This document shows, piece by piece, positions 45,305 to 55,309 of a DNA stretch of 64,000 nt. The notes under the pieces are model-generated. The model was given only the letters and a program-made list of their open reading frames with translations. It ran no database searches and was not told where the DNA came from. Within the stretch, counting starts at the first letter, position 1. The number at the start of each line of letters is the position of its first letter. The DNA lies in assembly GCA_000467715.1 (NCBI GenBank), contig AJFK01001056.1, positions 113,003 to 177,002 on the forward strand. Direction: 5' to 3'. The DNA comes from Hysterium pulicare CBS 123377 (lineage: Eukaryota > Ascomycota > Dothideomycetes > Hysteriales > Hysteriaceae). A program made the position numbers and the translations under genes.

Positions 45305-46227
45305 ATGCAATCAATCACTCTCCATGCTCATGGTAACCTAATCTGTTTTCCATATGTATACCTTAATCATACCAGCTAACCAATTGTAGCCGGTCCCAAC
45401 CCCTGGAAAGTTGCTCTCATCCTTATCGAGCTCTCCATCCCGTACAAAACCAAAGTTTGGGCGACAGAAGACCAGAAGAAGCCACATTTTACCACGACGC
45501 TCAACCCGAATGGCTTTACTCCTGTCATCGAAGACCCCAATAACGGCGTTGTGATCTGGGAGGTTCGTCAAAGCCAATCTCAAACCCCATCCTATATTAC
45601 AGGAGGACTAGGATGCCTCAATGAGAAAGCATCAAGATGTCTCTAACATCACCCCAATAGTCTGGCGCAATAATTCAATACCTCATCACAACCTACGACA
45701 AGTCCAACCTGATCTCCTTCTCGGCTTCAGCCCCCAAGGAATCAGCACGCCTACTCCAATATAGCTTCTTCCAAGCTACATTCCAGGGTCCGAATTTAAG
45801 CGCCGCACTCTACTTCGCTCGCAACGCAAACCCTTTTGCACGTCGTCGGTACGTTGATGAATCAATCCGCGTTCTGGACGTACTAGAAGGCGAGCTCGCA
45901 AGGCAGGAGGAGGTTAATGGAGGGGAGAGTTGGCTGGTAGGTGGGAAGCTGAGTGTGGCTGATTTAGTTTTCGTGCCATATTTTTGGAGTATGCCAGTGA
46001 GTTTCTTCCTTCCTTTATACCCGGTCAAATGCTGTCACGCTTACAGAATTGATGACTGATGGCTGGACTAGTTGATCATGGGCGCTGATGCACCAGACTT
46101 GAAGAAGGATTTCCCGAGAGTGGAGGCTTGGATTAGTAAGATGGGTGATAGGAAAAGTGTGCAGAAAGCTAAGGAGATGAGGGGAGAGGCTTTAGCTAAG
46201 ATTCAAGCTACAACTACGGGGAAGTAG
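45305..46227 (+). CDS. Glutathione S-transferase (Ure2/fungal GST type), 230 aa
   Basis: Four exons (45305-45332, 45390-45562, 45661-45996 and 46072-46227) give 230 aa. The N-terminal thioredoxin fold reads MQSITLHAHAGPNPWKVALI, then LNPNGFTPVIEDPNNGVVIW and ESGAIIQYLITTYD, where the cis-Pro (TPVIED) and the E-S pair bind glutathione. The all-helical C-terminal domain contains QYSFFQATFQGPNLSAALYF, WLVGGKLSVADLVFVPYFWS (the conserved N-capping SxxD) and FPRVEAWISKM. This is the usual length for cytosolic fungal GSTs, which conjugate or reduce electrophiles. It neighbours two P450 genes, consistent with detoxification, although nothing shows co-regulation. The second intron is the longest of the three (98 nt). 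Confidence 0.93.
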
Positions 46228-46473
46228 TATGATCAAGATCTTGTAGTACGTAATATATCCCTAGCACGCATTGCTTGAATATTATCACCAAACTAGATGT
46301 GTAAACTGGTATAGATGTGTAATCGTTAATTGTAGCACAGTTTTCATACTGGACGTCTGGATAGGATGACTTCAAGCGGGCATATGACCTCGTGTTTCTT
46401 CCTATACTCTTTCTCGCATGATTCGCAAATATATCTAAGTATCTCATCGCTCGATCACGCTTATTCCCGCTCG

Positions 46474-48154
46474 TTACTCTCGTAGATTTCCTATTGGATC
46501 TCCATCTCTTTCCCTCTTCCACTCCTCCTCAACCATCCTCCCTCTCCCTTTCCTCGCCTTCAAAGCAAACGTGAACCAATTCGGCTGAACATTAAATCCC
46601 GAGTTATAATCATACAACGGCACATCAATTTCCTTCCCCTTCTCATCAATTTTCTTACTAATATGACAAGCCCAAGCCATCCTCGCTGTCAAAATGTTCA
46701 ACGAACGCTCCGCAATATTCAAGCCGGGACAAATACGGCGTCCAAACCCGAACGCGGAGAAGTTTTGAAGATTGGGATATATCTCCAGTGGTTCACGGTA
46801 GGTTGGAAAAGTTGGAAGTAACCAGCGAGAAGGGTTGAAGGTCTCAGGATCCGGGTAGAGAGCTACTTCACGATGGATAGCCCATTGATTTGGATGGACG
46901 TTTGTGCCCGCTGGGAAGAACATTTCATCATACACATCATCCTTCTCCAACTGATGCGGAACACCCCCCGCAGTGACAGGGCGCCAACGTAGAGCTTCCT
47001 TAACCACAGCCCTTACGGTTGGTAAGCTCGGTATATCCTCAAAAAGCGGCAACCTATCATCGCCAACAACTCTATCGACTTCTTCCTCCAGTCGTTTCTG
47101 CCATTCGGGGTAATGCACTAGAGCTAAAATGACATCCATCATCGCACTCGCCGTCGTTGAACTGCCAGCTTCATAGAGCGTCCCAATCACATATGCTCCT
47201 TCGTCGTCTGAGAGATCGAATTCGTTTTTCTTCTCGAGGAACGTGCGTTCCCAGCATTGAGGCGCTTTTCCGGCTTTCATCTTGTCGGCAACCTCGTAGA
47301 GGAGTTCGCGAAATAGAGAGAGCTCTTTTTTGTGCAGCGCTTCGAGCTCTGGTTTGAATGAGGCGAGGAACTTGGGTAGAGCCATCAGGCTGGGGAATGT
47401 GTCGACTAGGTATGCGCCTGGAGAGGCTACCCGCTCGACGGTGTGGACCTGAGAACGTCAATGTTGGAAAAAAGATAACGACTAAGTTGAAAGCACTTGC
47501 AATGTTTTGAATGCGCTTCAAACCCGGGTCATCACTCTCGATAGCCTTTCCAAATGCAAGTCGAAATATAAGACCAGAAGCATAAAGCGCAAACCAATCT
47601 TCATACCTCTCCGGCTGCTTGATCAAATTATGTAACAACCTACTCGACTCCAGTAATTGCGCTGGCTGGTAACTCGTAGCCGCACTCGGCATAGCCAATT
47701 GATGCATCAGCTTACGTCCATTCCGCCATGTCTGATTATGCGGCAGAAAGAGAGGTCGAAGGTTATCGGAAAGCAACACCGCGGCTGATGGAAGCTGTTC
47801 TCGGCTTGAATAGATAGCACCTCGACCTCGTAATAGATCATTTGCGACCTTCTCTGTTGAGACTATGTAGTTCTCGCGGCCGGCGATGTTGAGCCGGAAG
47901 ATGGGGCCATATTGGTCGGCCCATTCCTTAAACTTAAGCCAGGAGTGGATAGGTGGGATGTCGAGTAGATTTCCGATGAATGGTTGCCCTACATCTGTAA
48001 GCAAATGTATCATAGGAGTTCTCGTGGGAAAGAAAACATCTATACCAGGCGGACCGGGAGGCAATCTTGTTCCTTTTGGCAGACGATGTTGACTACGGAG
48101 GAAGAGTTGGACACATAGGAAAACGAGCACGAATAGTGCCACGAGGTAAAACAT
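46474..48154 (-). CDS. Cytochrome P450 monooxygenase, O-methylsterigmatocystin-oxidoreductase-like, 523 aa
   Basis: Three exons (48154-48046, 47988-47501 and 47448-46474) give 523 aa. The N-terminal anchor is MFYLVALFVLVFLCVQLFL, followed by the hinge LPPGPPGQPFIGNLLDIPPI. The I-helix reads GTLYEAGSSTTASAMMDV, the K-helix is VVKEALRWRPVTAGGVPH, then FNPSRWL, and the heme loop is FGFGRRICPGLNIAERSLNI. The family pattern is that of fungal P450s annotated as O-methylsterigmatocystin oxidoreductase-like (CYP2-like fold). The second intron (47449-47500) starts with GC, not GT (gcaagt ... ctcag), and must be removed to give the conserved IVHTVERVASPGAYLVD. In the I-helix the acidic residue before the conserved Thr is replaced by Ser (AGSSTT). 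The substrate is unknown. Confidence 0.92.
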
Positions 48155-49451
48155 CTTGTTATATGATAGACACGATGAGGAATAGTTTCGAAGCTCTGGT
48201 GGTCATGTAAAAAGATAACCTTTTCCTCATGCGAAATCGGTGTCGCCGTTCGAATGATTCTCTTGCATGAAGCGGTCTCGTGAATGAAGAGGAGAGTCTC
48301 AATTGTACACTACAGGCATATCGATCTCTACTATCAACAGCCTGCAAAATACAGCCTTTGTCGTATTGATATCTAATCGTCCATGTTCATTCCGATGTTC
48401 AAAAGCGCCATCCGATCTTCTAAATGCGGAGGCGAGGAGGTGCCCCGCAGACTTCCAGCTCTCACCTCGGGAGTTCAAATTAGAAGCTAAACCCCAGCAC
48501 TAATACCCGATAAAAAGTTTTAGCTCAGCCTTATGAAGCTATCATTATGGTTTTTTGGCTGTCGGCGGGCGAGTCAAGCACGATATATCAACGACGGTGT
48601 AAGTGCTTCGGATGCAGTAGGAGCGGAGAATTCCCGTCTCGGATACCATGTACGGTGGGTCAATAGACTGATATAAAAATCTAGTAGTGAGATACCTGTA
48701 GAGGGACAAGAAGCATCTCTCCGCATGCCCATACCAGGGTTGTGAACTGGACTTGATAAGTGGTACAGGTGCTGACCTAATCGCGCACAAGCTGGTATAG
48801 GCCTTGATGTAACATGGTCAGTTTAGCTTTTAGACAATGAGCATAAGTCATGTAGCCAGCTATAAACTCTAGGGTTCACCGTCTTGACATGGTGATCGGA
48901 GTGAACTACCTAGGTAAGCAAGTAAAAATTCCCAGATTACCTTGAATGGAGCCTTTCCCTTTTGAGCTAGCTTGCAGCGACCAAAAATAGTTTTCCCAGA
49001 TCAACAACTCCATGGCCCCTTTCGAACTTGCGGTGTCCAAGTTTGACATCATACAGCAACAATAATAATACTCGACGACTTAAAGTAGCACTTGGGTGTC
49101 CAAATGACGTATGGTCGAACCAAGAAGCTCCCAGTATGGCTTCATGGAGATGCTTAAGGCGGACCTTTGGTACAGGGGCTCATTGAAGAAGAGTTCGATA
49201 AAGCTCAACCACGCGTAAGCAGTGATTATATTTAAAGCTCTCATTCATGGTTGATTTCATTGAATAATGTAACGGTGTTGCTTTGATTTCGGGGTTCATT
49301 GACAGATCGACCACAAATCGCAATATTTGAGATTGCAGGAGGCCGTAAGTTGAAGGCCTTATTTTCATCAGTATTATGGTAACACTTGGATTCCGAGCTA
49401 TATAAAGGCTCCTTAATCACCTGCTTTTCTTCATCAACCTCCGCACACAAA
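48155..49451. other. Divergent promoter region, P450 / GH79
   Basis: 1.3 kb without a recognisable gene. A clear TATA box for the GH79 gene is listed separately. Confidence 0.5.
49399..49407 (+). promoter_or_regulatory. TATA box of the GH79 gene
   Basis: tatataaag lies 45-53 bp upstream of the ATG at 49452. This is one of the few canonical TATA boxes in the window and fits an inducible secreted-enzyme gene. Confidence 0.6.
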
Positions 49452-51056
49452 ATGACTTACATTCGTATCTCCCTTGCATGGCTATCGTGCATTATCATAA
49501 GATATGCTGCTGCTCAAGATGTCACTATCAACCCGGCCGCGAGCCCTCCGAGGAACGCGTCCCGAGTTGTCAATCATAACTTTCCAAGTCTCGCATGGGA
49601 GAAGTCGTCGATTGCAGCATTTGCAGGTAAGTGGCACAAGAAACACCGCTGCCTCAGTATTATTCTAACTAGCAAAGGAAATTCAACTCATCCTAACCTC
49701 TTCTCCGAAAGTCTGGTCGACATAATACAATCAAAGACAGGGAAACCAATCATCATACGCGTTGGCGGAACCTCTGCAGACCAAGATCACTATAATGCTT
49801 CTCAGAAAGTCCCAGTCGTTAAGCGAAAGAAATCACCGGGAGGCCATGCGCTCTGGGGTTACTCGATCGGGCCATCCTATTTCGACAGCTTAGGGCAATT
49901 CAAGTCATCCAATATGACATGGCAAGTTGCCATGGCCTACGAAGACGGGGAACACACTTCCGCAGACGCAATGACGCAGACGAAGCTTGCCAACCAGAAT
50001 ATCGGTCTTTCCCGCTTATATGCATTAGAACTGGGCAATGAACCGAACCTGTACCCCGGTCAGTGCATAAGCCCTAGTCAGTGCATGAGACCTGCTGGAT
50101 ATGGTCCCGATGACTACGCGCAAGAATGCCTTCAACATGAAGCCGACGTTCAAGGAAACATTACTTCACTACCCGACAATATCCCCATGTATCAGACTCT
50201 CGCCTACGCTTCCAACGTCAACCAATCCGTCTGGAATGCCAGCGCAGCCTTCCGCAGCGGCCTAAATAGCAACAACCGCATCAAGTCCGTCTCTTTCCAC
50301 TACTACCAATCCATCGAAGGCGCTACAGCCACACTGCGCAAGACTCTCATGAATCATACCGCAGTCACAAACGGCCTAGGACGCTTCGAGAGACCAATAT
50401 CATACCTCCACTCCAACGACCCTTCCATCGAATTCGTTCTCGGCGAAGTCGGAAGCGTAATTTCCCCCGGTACCGGCGATACGCTACAAGGCGTATTCGG
50501 AGCTTCTATCTGGACAGCCGACGCCATGCTCTACGCCATGTCGATGAACGTCAGTAGGATGCATATGCAATCTGGGACGAACTACGCATACGCGCCTTGG
50601 AATAGCACGCATGTCAGACCGCCGTATTATGGTATTGCGATGGTGTCGGACTTTGTCGGGAATAACACTTCTTCGGATTTCCGGATCCATAATATCGATT
50701 TGGGCCAGGAGACTATGGCTGCTTATGCGGGCTATGTTGGTGGTAAGTTGGAGAGAGTGGCGGTCTTGAATATGCATTTGTGGGATGCGACGCCAAATAT
50801 CTCGAGATCGGTGAGAGAGGTTGGGATTAAGGTACCAGATGGTGTGGGCAGCGTGAAGGTTAGTAAATTGATGGGACCTGGGGCTAGTTCTGGTGGTGGA
50901 GTGAGTTGGGCGGGTGTTGAGTGGGTGTATGGTGATCAAGGGGCAGTAGAGAAGAATGTTGCAAACGGAACGGATATTGTAGGTGTGAAGGGAGGAATGG
51001 CCAAAGTTGGGGTGCATGATACTGAGGGTGTTATTATTGAGATGGTTAGAAATTGA
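49452..51056 (+). CDS. Secreted GH79 family glycoside hydrolase (beta-glucuronidase-like), 517 aa
   Basis: Exons 49452-49626 and 49678-51056 give 517 aa. A signal peptide (MTYIRISLAWLSCIIIRYAA, cleavage near AAAQD) precedes the (beta/alpha)8 domain with KPIIIRVGGTSADQDHYN, the acid/base motif LYALELGNEPNLYPGQ, SVSFHYYQ, and the nucleophile in EFVLGEVGSVISPG. The C-terminal beta-sandwich (GH79C) contains GYVGGKLERVAVLNMHLWD and ends VIIEMVRN. Many N-glycosylation sequons (NAS, NMT, NHT, NTS) fit secretion. Fungal GH79 enzymes release glucuronic acid or 4-O-methyl-glucuronic acid from arabinogalactan-type polysaccharides. The 51-nt intron is a multiple of three and has no stop, so an unspliced reading also stays open. 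The spliced form restores the conserved AFAGNSTHPNLFS. Confidence 0.9.
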   Translation: MTYIRISLAWLSCIIIRYAAAQDVTINPAASPPRNASRVVNHNFPSLAWEKSSIAAFAGKWHKKHRCLSIILTSKGNSTHPNLFSESLVDIIQSKTGKPIIIRVGGTSADQDHYNASQKVPVVKRKKSPGGHALWGYSIGPSYFDSLGQFKSSNMTWQVAMAYEDGEHTSADAMTQTKLANQNIGLSRLYALELGNEPNLYPGQCISPSQCMRPAGYGPDDYAQECLQHEADVQGNITSLPDNIPMYQTLAYASNVNQSVWNASAAFRSGLNSNNRIKSVSFHYYQSIEGATATLRKTLMNHTAVTNGLGRFERPISYLHSNDPSIEFVLGEVGSVISPGTGDTLQGVFGASIWTADAMLYAMSMNVSRMHMQSGTNYAYAPWNSTHVRPPYYGIAMVSDFVGNNTSSDFRIHNIDLGQETMAAYAGYVGGKLERVAVLNMHLWDATPNISRSVREVGIKVPDGVGSVKVSKLMGPGASSGGGVSWAGVEWVYGDQGAVEKNVANGTDIVGVKGGMAKVGVHDTEGVIIEMVRN

Positions 51057-52703
51057 GAGCTCAACCATTTGGAAAGTGGCGTTGAAAGGAAAGGTAAGTG
51101 ACATGGAGTCGAGATTTAGAGACACTCAGGCTAGAGTCTATGCGCTTCAAACCTGCCTAGACCACAGACGCTTCTTTCTTACTCTCTTCAGTTGCTAAAG
51201 TTGAAAGCTCTTTCATCTCCTCGCGTTATTTCTTCACGTGGGCGTTCCTTTCCCTAAACTGGTTCCATCCCAGGGTCTCTACCTTCATCTTCACTTCATT
51301 TTCTAGTCAGCCGTAATCGTCATTCTCGAAAGATTAGGAGTGCATACTTCATGCCGCTAATAGATGCAACTTCACTTCGAGATATCTTAGCTGGTCGTTT
51401 TATTTCCGCGATCATCGTGTCGGCAATATCAATCGGTGCAGGGGTTTAGAATACACGGAACTCGGAGCTTATGAATTTCGGATCGAATCGCAAGCTTGGG
51501 CTTGCATATATGGTTTTATCTTCTGCATTCTACTGCCTCTTCACTTTGCATGTCAATTTCCACAGTTCATCGCTAGGGAAGCCCAAGAGCGTTTCTCCAT
51601 TTGTGGAATCAGTTGGTATACCAAGGCAGGAAGGGAAATCGGGGGAGATTAAGTTCTTTCGAAACTCGGCATCAAATTTCGCACGTCCGCGACTGAGAAG
51701 GTAAAGGCATATGGACAGATTATCGTACTGGGGTCTCAGTTTCCCAGGGACAACGACTTTGGACAGCCTTATCTTGCAGCCTAGTTGTGATGCTGAACAA
51801 CAACTGCTATGCAAAGTCAGGTCTTGTTGCGCGACGGGTGTCAAAGGTCAAGGCACTATTGTGAATGCTACAAGTACAGATACTACCGCATAGAATGCTG
51901 CGTTACACTAAACGTAGGTAACGCCCAGATTGATAGTGCACGGACTGCCACTTTTTGAAGCGGCCTGTGCGTTGATATACATTCTTTCACGTCCGACAGA
52001 ACGCAATATGATGTTGATGAAGATTACTGCACTAACTAGGTGTTGCTTATTGAAAGGGGTGAGGACCACTGTGGACCTTAATATTACGTGGACCTTACAC
52101 AGAGATTATTTCTCAATGTTCCAGCTGCCAATCTGAGGTTATCTTGAACTGTTAAGCGACGACCACTAGTTGCAGAATTTCTGTCCTGGTGTTCACTGTT
52201 CAGCTCGTGCAAAACGCCACTGGCTTCAGTTTATCTTCAGCCTGACCTGGCCGGATAACCACGACCGCCCTCTTTGATTCAGAGAACATCTCGTACACCG
52301 AAGCCATATCCCCACCACACACCACATGAACTTACCAACCTGTTCTGAAGTATGGCCGTACCAGGCAATGCACGAATATGGATGTGAAGTAAATGGCCTC
52401 GGTTGCTGATATGCGCTAGTACATGCGGCGGTGCACCTGTTGTGCATAAGCTCTTACCTTTCAACCTTCAGGTGCAGCTGAATTTAGCACCGATCAATCA
52501 TCATTAGCCCAACCTCAAACACCCAGTTCGCTTTGTCGCAGCTACGCGCCAAGTGCACATAAAGCTTCTAAAAGCTTCACGATGCTTAGACCGCGGTGAC
52601 TTCTTTCGCCATACCTCGCTTCTCTGCTCGAAGAGCTCCCCGATAAGCATCTCCGCCGTAACACGCACCTATAATACCTCCCTACCTACCGAGCCCACTC
52701 ACA
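51057..52703. other. Intergenic, about 1.6 kb
   Basis: No recognised gene. Opposed frames around 51471-51893 overlap each other on both strands and show no family features. The last 150 bases carry the promoter and leader of the gene at 52704. Confidence 0.5.
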
Positions 52704-53333
52704 ATGTCCCGCTCAACCCACCACCTCCACGTCGCAGCCCTAATCCCCTCCTCCCTAACACCGCAAGACGTAATCACCGCCCTCCACGACCACAACAACT
52801 GCCTCACACTGCAAGCCCTCACAACCGGCCACAAAGAGCTCCCCGACACCCCGCCCGAACTCCTCAAAGACAACTACTGGTACCCCGTCCAGCTGCACCC
52901 GGTAAAAACCTACGAAGTCACCGAGGGCGTAATCATAATCCCGGGGATAGGCGAGTGGGGTAAAAAGTACATCGTCTTCCCGTCCTGTTTCCAGAACACG
53001 GCCGAGGGGATACGCACGCGTGCTGATGCGAGTGGGGTGCTGGTGAGAGCGGAGTGGAGGGTTATGAAGGGCGGTGCGGGGATAGCGGAAATAGAGGGAG
53101 AGAATGAGGGTGTTGGGTATGCGGATTGGGTGCTTGTGGAGGATGTGAGTGTGGAGTGTGCTTGGTATTTAATGCCGTTTGTCAAGAGGAGTATGACAGG
53201 GGCGCATCAAGATATTTGTAGGAAGTTGGTCGAGAAGGTGGTTATGCAGAAGATGCAGGAGAGGATGGCGAGGGGGGAGGAGGCTGAGAGACCGGAGGCT
53301 GAGCCTTTGCCGCAGAAGGTGGTGTATCGGTAG
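52704..53333 (+). CDS. DUF7053-like fungal protein, 209 aa
   Basis: A single exon starts at ATG 52704 (MSRSTHHLHVAALIPSSLTP) and ends PLPQKVVYR. The middle of the protein reads WYPVQLHPVKTYEVTEGVII and KKYIVFPSCFQNTAEGIRTR, then SGVLVRAEWRVMKGG and VLVEDVSVECAWYLMPFVKR, followed by a helix TGAHQDICRKLVEKVVMQKM. This alternating strand pattern with a long C-terminal helix looks like the small ligand-binding (SRPBCC-like) fold of fungal DUF7053 proteins. That family name is from memory and should be checked. There is no signal peptide, so the protein is probably cytosolic. Function is unknown. The coding sequence is unusually C-rich at third positions in its first half and G-rich in its second. 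Confidence 0.7.
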   Translation: MSRSTHHLHVAALIPSSLTPQDVITALHDHNNCLTLQALTTGHKELPDTPPELLKDNYWYPVQLHPVKTYEVTEGVIIIPGIGEWGKKYIVFPSCFQNTAEGIRTRADASGVLVRAEWRVMKGGAGIAEIEGENEGVGYADWVLVEDVSVECAWYLMPFVKRSMTGAHQDICRKLVEKVVMQKMQERMARGEEAERPEAEPLPQKVVYR

Positions 53334-53658
53334 ATGGGCGATTTAGGATATTGAGGAGGTTTTCAAGCCTTTTGGAGGGATGAGAATGTGAATTGATACC
53401 TTGAGGATGAATTTTAGGACTACAGAGGACGTTTCTTTGAGCCTTCTGGGTTGGTATATATATTTTTTACAGAGGAGCATGTCTCAAGCGAGCGTTGAAT
53501 GTTCTTTTGAAAAGCGGAGAACTTTCCTATCGAATTAAGCATGATAAATAATACAATTTTCCAGATCCTTAACTCCATCCATGACTTTCATTTCCAGCAA
53601 ACCCGCCAACGCCTCTCCAAACGCCCCAGATTTTCAGAGTATACCATCCGCAGCGTTG
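53334..53658. other. Intergenic, convergent 3' ends
   Basis: Short AT-rich spacer between the DUF7053-like gene (+) and the phosphatase gene (-). Only 3' UTRs are expected here. Confidence 0.55.
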
Positions 53659-54613
53659 TTATGACCCGTTTATAGGCTCGATCAACACCTCCTTCACCTT
53701 CCGTATCTCATCATCGCTCAGTCCAACCTGGCCCTTGATATACCCCTCCGCCCCACCCCACTCTCTCTGCACAGCCTCCAGCATAGCACTCATACTCTCC
53801 GGTCTGGCTCCCACCATCCTCTCGCATCTCGCTCTCGCCTGATCCCCATACTCCTTAAACGCGCCCTTCTTCAACAATCGATCCACATTGATATGTCTAG
53901 TCGCCGCCAATCCTTGCGACGAGAGCGCATATTCTTCGGCGATGGATGAGTCGGGGACGCCGAGGAGAGAGAGTAGAACCCCGATGAAGACGCCAGAGCG
54001 ATTATTCCCCGTCGTGCAATGCATGAAGAGGGCTTGGGAGGTTGACGGCGCTGGAGGGAGGGAGATCAGGTGCTGTAGCATTGTGTTGAATGCACCGGCG
54101 CCCGAGGTAAGGACTTCGAGAAAAGCTGTCACGATGCCCTATAGCGCAGCCATCCTCATTAGCGATGACCCTGTACTTCAAGTCTGCAAGGAATGAACAA
54201 GTGTAAGAAGAGAGAAGGTACCATACATCCGTCCCATCACTAGCATAGAGCTCATACCTCTTGGCCGCCGCCTCCTCCGTATACTGCTCGTCACTAAACA
54301 CAGGCGTCCACACCCTCTCTATCCCCTCCATATCCTTGATTCCTCCCGTCTTGATGATCTGCTCGCGCGAGCGCAAGTCGAAGTCGACTTTGACATTGAG
54401 GTCGTCGCGGAGCTTGGCTATCCCTTCGTCGGTCACTTTGTTGGTGTCTGGGCCCCGGTAGAGAATCCCCTTGCGGACATGCGCGATTGTGCTTCCGTTG
54501 GCGTCGAGAATCGGCCAGCCGCCTATGTCGCGGAAGTTTGCGAGGCCGGGGATTGGGATGAAGGGGAAGGGGAGGGGAGTTGGGGTTGAGATTTTGGGTT
54601 CGGCTTTGAGCAT
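53659..54613 (-). CDS. Protein tyrosine/serine phosphatase (Y_phosphatase3), 288 aa
   Basis: Exons 54613-54227 and 54138-53659 (intron of 88 nt, gtatgg ... gctatag) give 288 aa. The N-terminal half has the family signature GLANFRDIGGWPILDANGST and KGILYRGPD, then KVDFDLRSREQI. The catalytic loop is FMHCTTGNNRSGVFIGVLLS, a CX5R motif with Cys and Arg in place. The C-terminal helices include YALSSQGLAATRHI and ARPESMSAMLEAV. These belong to the bacterial/fungal tyrosine phosphatase family typified by Mycobacterium PtpB and many ascomycete proteins annotated as tyrosine phosphatase or IphP-like. Substrates may be phosphoproteins or phosphoinositides. There is no secretion signal, so a cytosolic location is inferred. 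Confidence 0.9.
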
Positions 54614-55309
54614 TGCGGACTCAGAAGGCTAGAAGTCGAGAAAAGAGTGAGTAGAATTAATGTGAGGGATTAGAAGAATAAAGCTTGGCTTAGTTCTACT
54701 TCAAACTATACAGACGAATGTCGACATCGTGGGCATTGAGGGAGGCTGGAGCTATTCAGACAGCTGTTGCTACGTTGACGATGGAGGCACAACTTCGGCG
54801 TGTGTGTACCACAGTACACTCCGTAATGGAAACATAATGCCTCGACAAATCCTACATGGCAGATGCTGACAGGAACGTGGAAGGGCGCAAGTGAACAAGT
54901 GGAGTGGACGAGAGCTCGAACGTGCGGTTACATGCGGGGCAGATCCCACGCTCTTTATCGATTTACTTTTTCCGGCTCAATGCATTCTTCCCAAGCCACC
55001 TCACATGCCACAGAGGATGGCAGCTGTGCCGAAAATCCGCTTTCCCGTCCAAACTTGCTCACCCTTACGACGGCTTGGACTTGTGGCGCTTGATGCGCTA
55101 TTGAATCGGCTTCTTATTCACCGGATTACCGAAAAATCATGTCTGCTCAACCACTATGCTACCATCCACAATTATGCACTATGAGACAGTCTGCCGCCTC
55201 CAAACGCTTTTCCAAGGGCTATGTGAGATAATGAGCGTGATGACTACCTAGATTCGTCACTAGTACCATGATCTGAATAGCGCCCTTGGGGGGACAAGGG
55301 CTGCAGAAG
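54614..55309. other. Intergenic
   Basis: Upstream of the phosphatase gene and downstream of the sugar transporter, both on the minus strand. Overlapping short plus frames at 54863-55184 show no family features. Confidence 0.5.
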
